Positions 63,212 to 64,000 of a stretch of DNA of 64,000 bases are shown piece after piece. The notes beneath the pieces were generated by a model. The model was not told where the DNA came from. It ran no database searches and was given only the letters and a program-made list of their open reading frames with translations. The first letter of the stretch is position 1. Each line of letters begins with the position of its first letter. The position numbers and the translations under genes were made by a program. Source of the stretch: Dermatobacter hominis (GTDB lineage: Bacteria; Actinomycetota; Acidimicrobiia; Acidimicrobiales; Microtrichaceae); assembly GCF_020715685.1 (NCBI RefSeq), contig NZ_CP085840.1, forward strand, positions 1,426,001 to 1,490,000, read 5' to 3'.

Positions 63212-64000
63212 TCAGGTGCCGAGCGCGCGCTCGAGCGCCGTGCCGGCCGAGACCAGCAGGTCCTCCCGGTCGGGCGGGGCGACGAGCTGCAGGCCGACCG
63301 GCAGCCCGTCCACCGTCCCGCACGGGACCGACAGCGCCGGGAAGCCGACGAAGCTCCACGGGATCGCGTTGCGCGACAGGACCATCAGGAACCGGGCGAA
63401 GTCGTCGGCCGGGGGCGCGACGACCGGCGACGTCGGCATGGCCAGGACGTCGTGGTCCCGGAACTGGTCGAGCAGCCGCTCGGCCAGCTCGGCCCGCACG
63501 CGCTGGGCGTCGAGGTAGTCGATCCCGGTCACCTCGTCCGCGCTGTCGAGCTGGTCGGCCACCTCCTCCCAGTAGCGGGTCCGGTCGAGCCCGAGCGTCC
63601 GGTGGGCGGCCGCCGCCTCGACCCGGCTGACCACCAGGCCCGCCGCGTTGGCGAGCTCCAGGTCGTCGGCCGTCGGGCGCAAGGCGAGGCCCACGGCCAC
63701 GGCCGGGACCGAGCCGAGGGCGCCGATCGCGCCCTCGACCACGCCCTGCAGCGCCGGGTCGGCACCGTCGAAGCCCGCGCCGACCACCCCGATGCGCAGC
63801 CCGCCGTCGCCGCTCGCAGTGCCGAGTGGGCTCACCGCCGCCAACCTCCGACCGCCGCCGAGCAGCTCGTCCAGCACCAGCGCCGCGTCGGCGACCGACG
63901 CGGCGATCACGCCGGCGTGGTCCATCGTCCACGCCAGGCTGACGATGCCCTCGGTGGGCACCCGGCCGTACGTGGGCTTCAGCCCGACCGCGCCCGACAG
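63212..64000 (-). CDS. Amidase (C-terminal part; start lies beyond the window)
   Basis: 263 codons to the window edge, all in one frame. Amidase-signature family: the visible part begins within SGAVGLKPTYGRVPTEG, just after the catalytic serine region, and continues with DHAGVIAASVADAALVLDEL, MPTSPVVAPP, FVGFPALSVPCG and GLPVGLQLVAPP. The Ser-Ser-Lys core would be upstream. Hydrolyses an amide; could also be a GatA-like paralogue. Confidence 0.88.
   Translation of the reverse strand: MSGAVGLKPTYGRVPTEGIVSLAWTMDHAGVIAASVADAALVLDELLGGGRRLAAVSPLGTASGDGGLRIGVVGAGFDGADPALQGVVEGAIGALGSVPAVAVGLALRPTADDLELANAAGLVVSRVEAAAAHRTLGLDRTRYWEEVADQLDSADEVTGIDYLDAQRVRAELAERLLDQFRDHDVLAMPTSPVVAPPADDFARFLMVLSRNAIPWSFVGFPALSVPCGTVDGLPVGLQLVAPPDREDLLVSAGTALERALGT

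Overview
The window is a very GC-rich (well above 65% by eye) actinobacterial chromosome segment. Gene content suggests an Acidimicrobiia-like lineage (inference): an F420 hydrogenase/dehydrogenase beta-type protein, WhiB with PdtaS, DUF3090 and DUF3107, an MSMEG_4193-type phosphatase, paired ArsA/Get3-like ATPases, abundant GTGA/ATGA stop-start overlaps, and many genes that look leaderless. There is no rRNA, CRISPR array, recognisable IS element or prophage. One tRNA gene (Arg, CCG) is present.

The backbone from about 31 kb down to 1 kb, read on the minus strand, follows the classical actinobacterial order argS-lysA-hom-thrC-(kinase)-rho-rpmE-prfA-prmC ... glyA-wecA-atpI-atpB-atpE. It has local substitutions. 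The thrB slot holds an ApgM-like metalloenzyme that is probably an alternative homoserine kinase. An unknown gene lies between rpmE and prfA. A cyclic-nucleotide-domain gene, rpiB and a divergent alcohol dehydrogenase lie between prmC and glyA. A branched-chain-type ABC importer (ligand-binding lipoprotein, fused LivH-LivM permease, LivG, LivF) with a divergent amidohydrolase sits between wecA and the atp operon. The threonine genes are interrupted by a single DUF559-type nuclease-like gene flanked by 80-bp inverted repeats (23759-24925), the best candidate here for an undescribed element.

From 31 to 64 kb the content is mixed. There is a zinc-type ABC importer with a Zur-like box, an LCP cell-wall ligase, an acyl-CoA dehydrogenase, a RibD-like reductase and the F420-type protein. 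Next come a family-5 uracil-DNA glycosylase and the conserved trio of phosphatase, DUF3090 and PI-kinase-like protein. An aldonolactone oxidase follows, then etfBA coupled to a GGDEF-EAL protein, and the lipid kinase/WhiB/PdtaS cluster with GDPD. The end of the window holds two ArsA-like ATPases, DUF3107, a D-cysteine desulfhydrase-like enzyme, a PadR-controlled ABC exporter, a DUF1801 protein, a lipoprotein, Mrp/ApbC and a truncated amidase.

The noncoding DNA is unusually structured. It has long perfect hairpins, a dispersed 50-bp palindrome family (16631, 36688, half copy at 60979), tandem arrays anchored on stop codons (2150, 38886, 42803), and recurrent TANNNT -10 boxes 6-8 nt before start codons.
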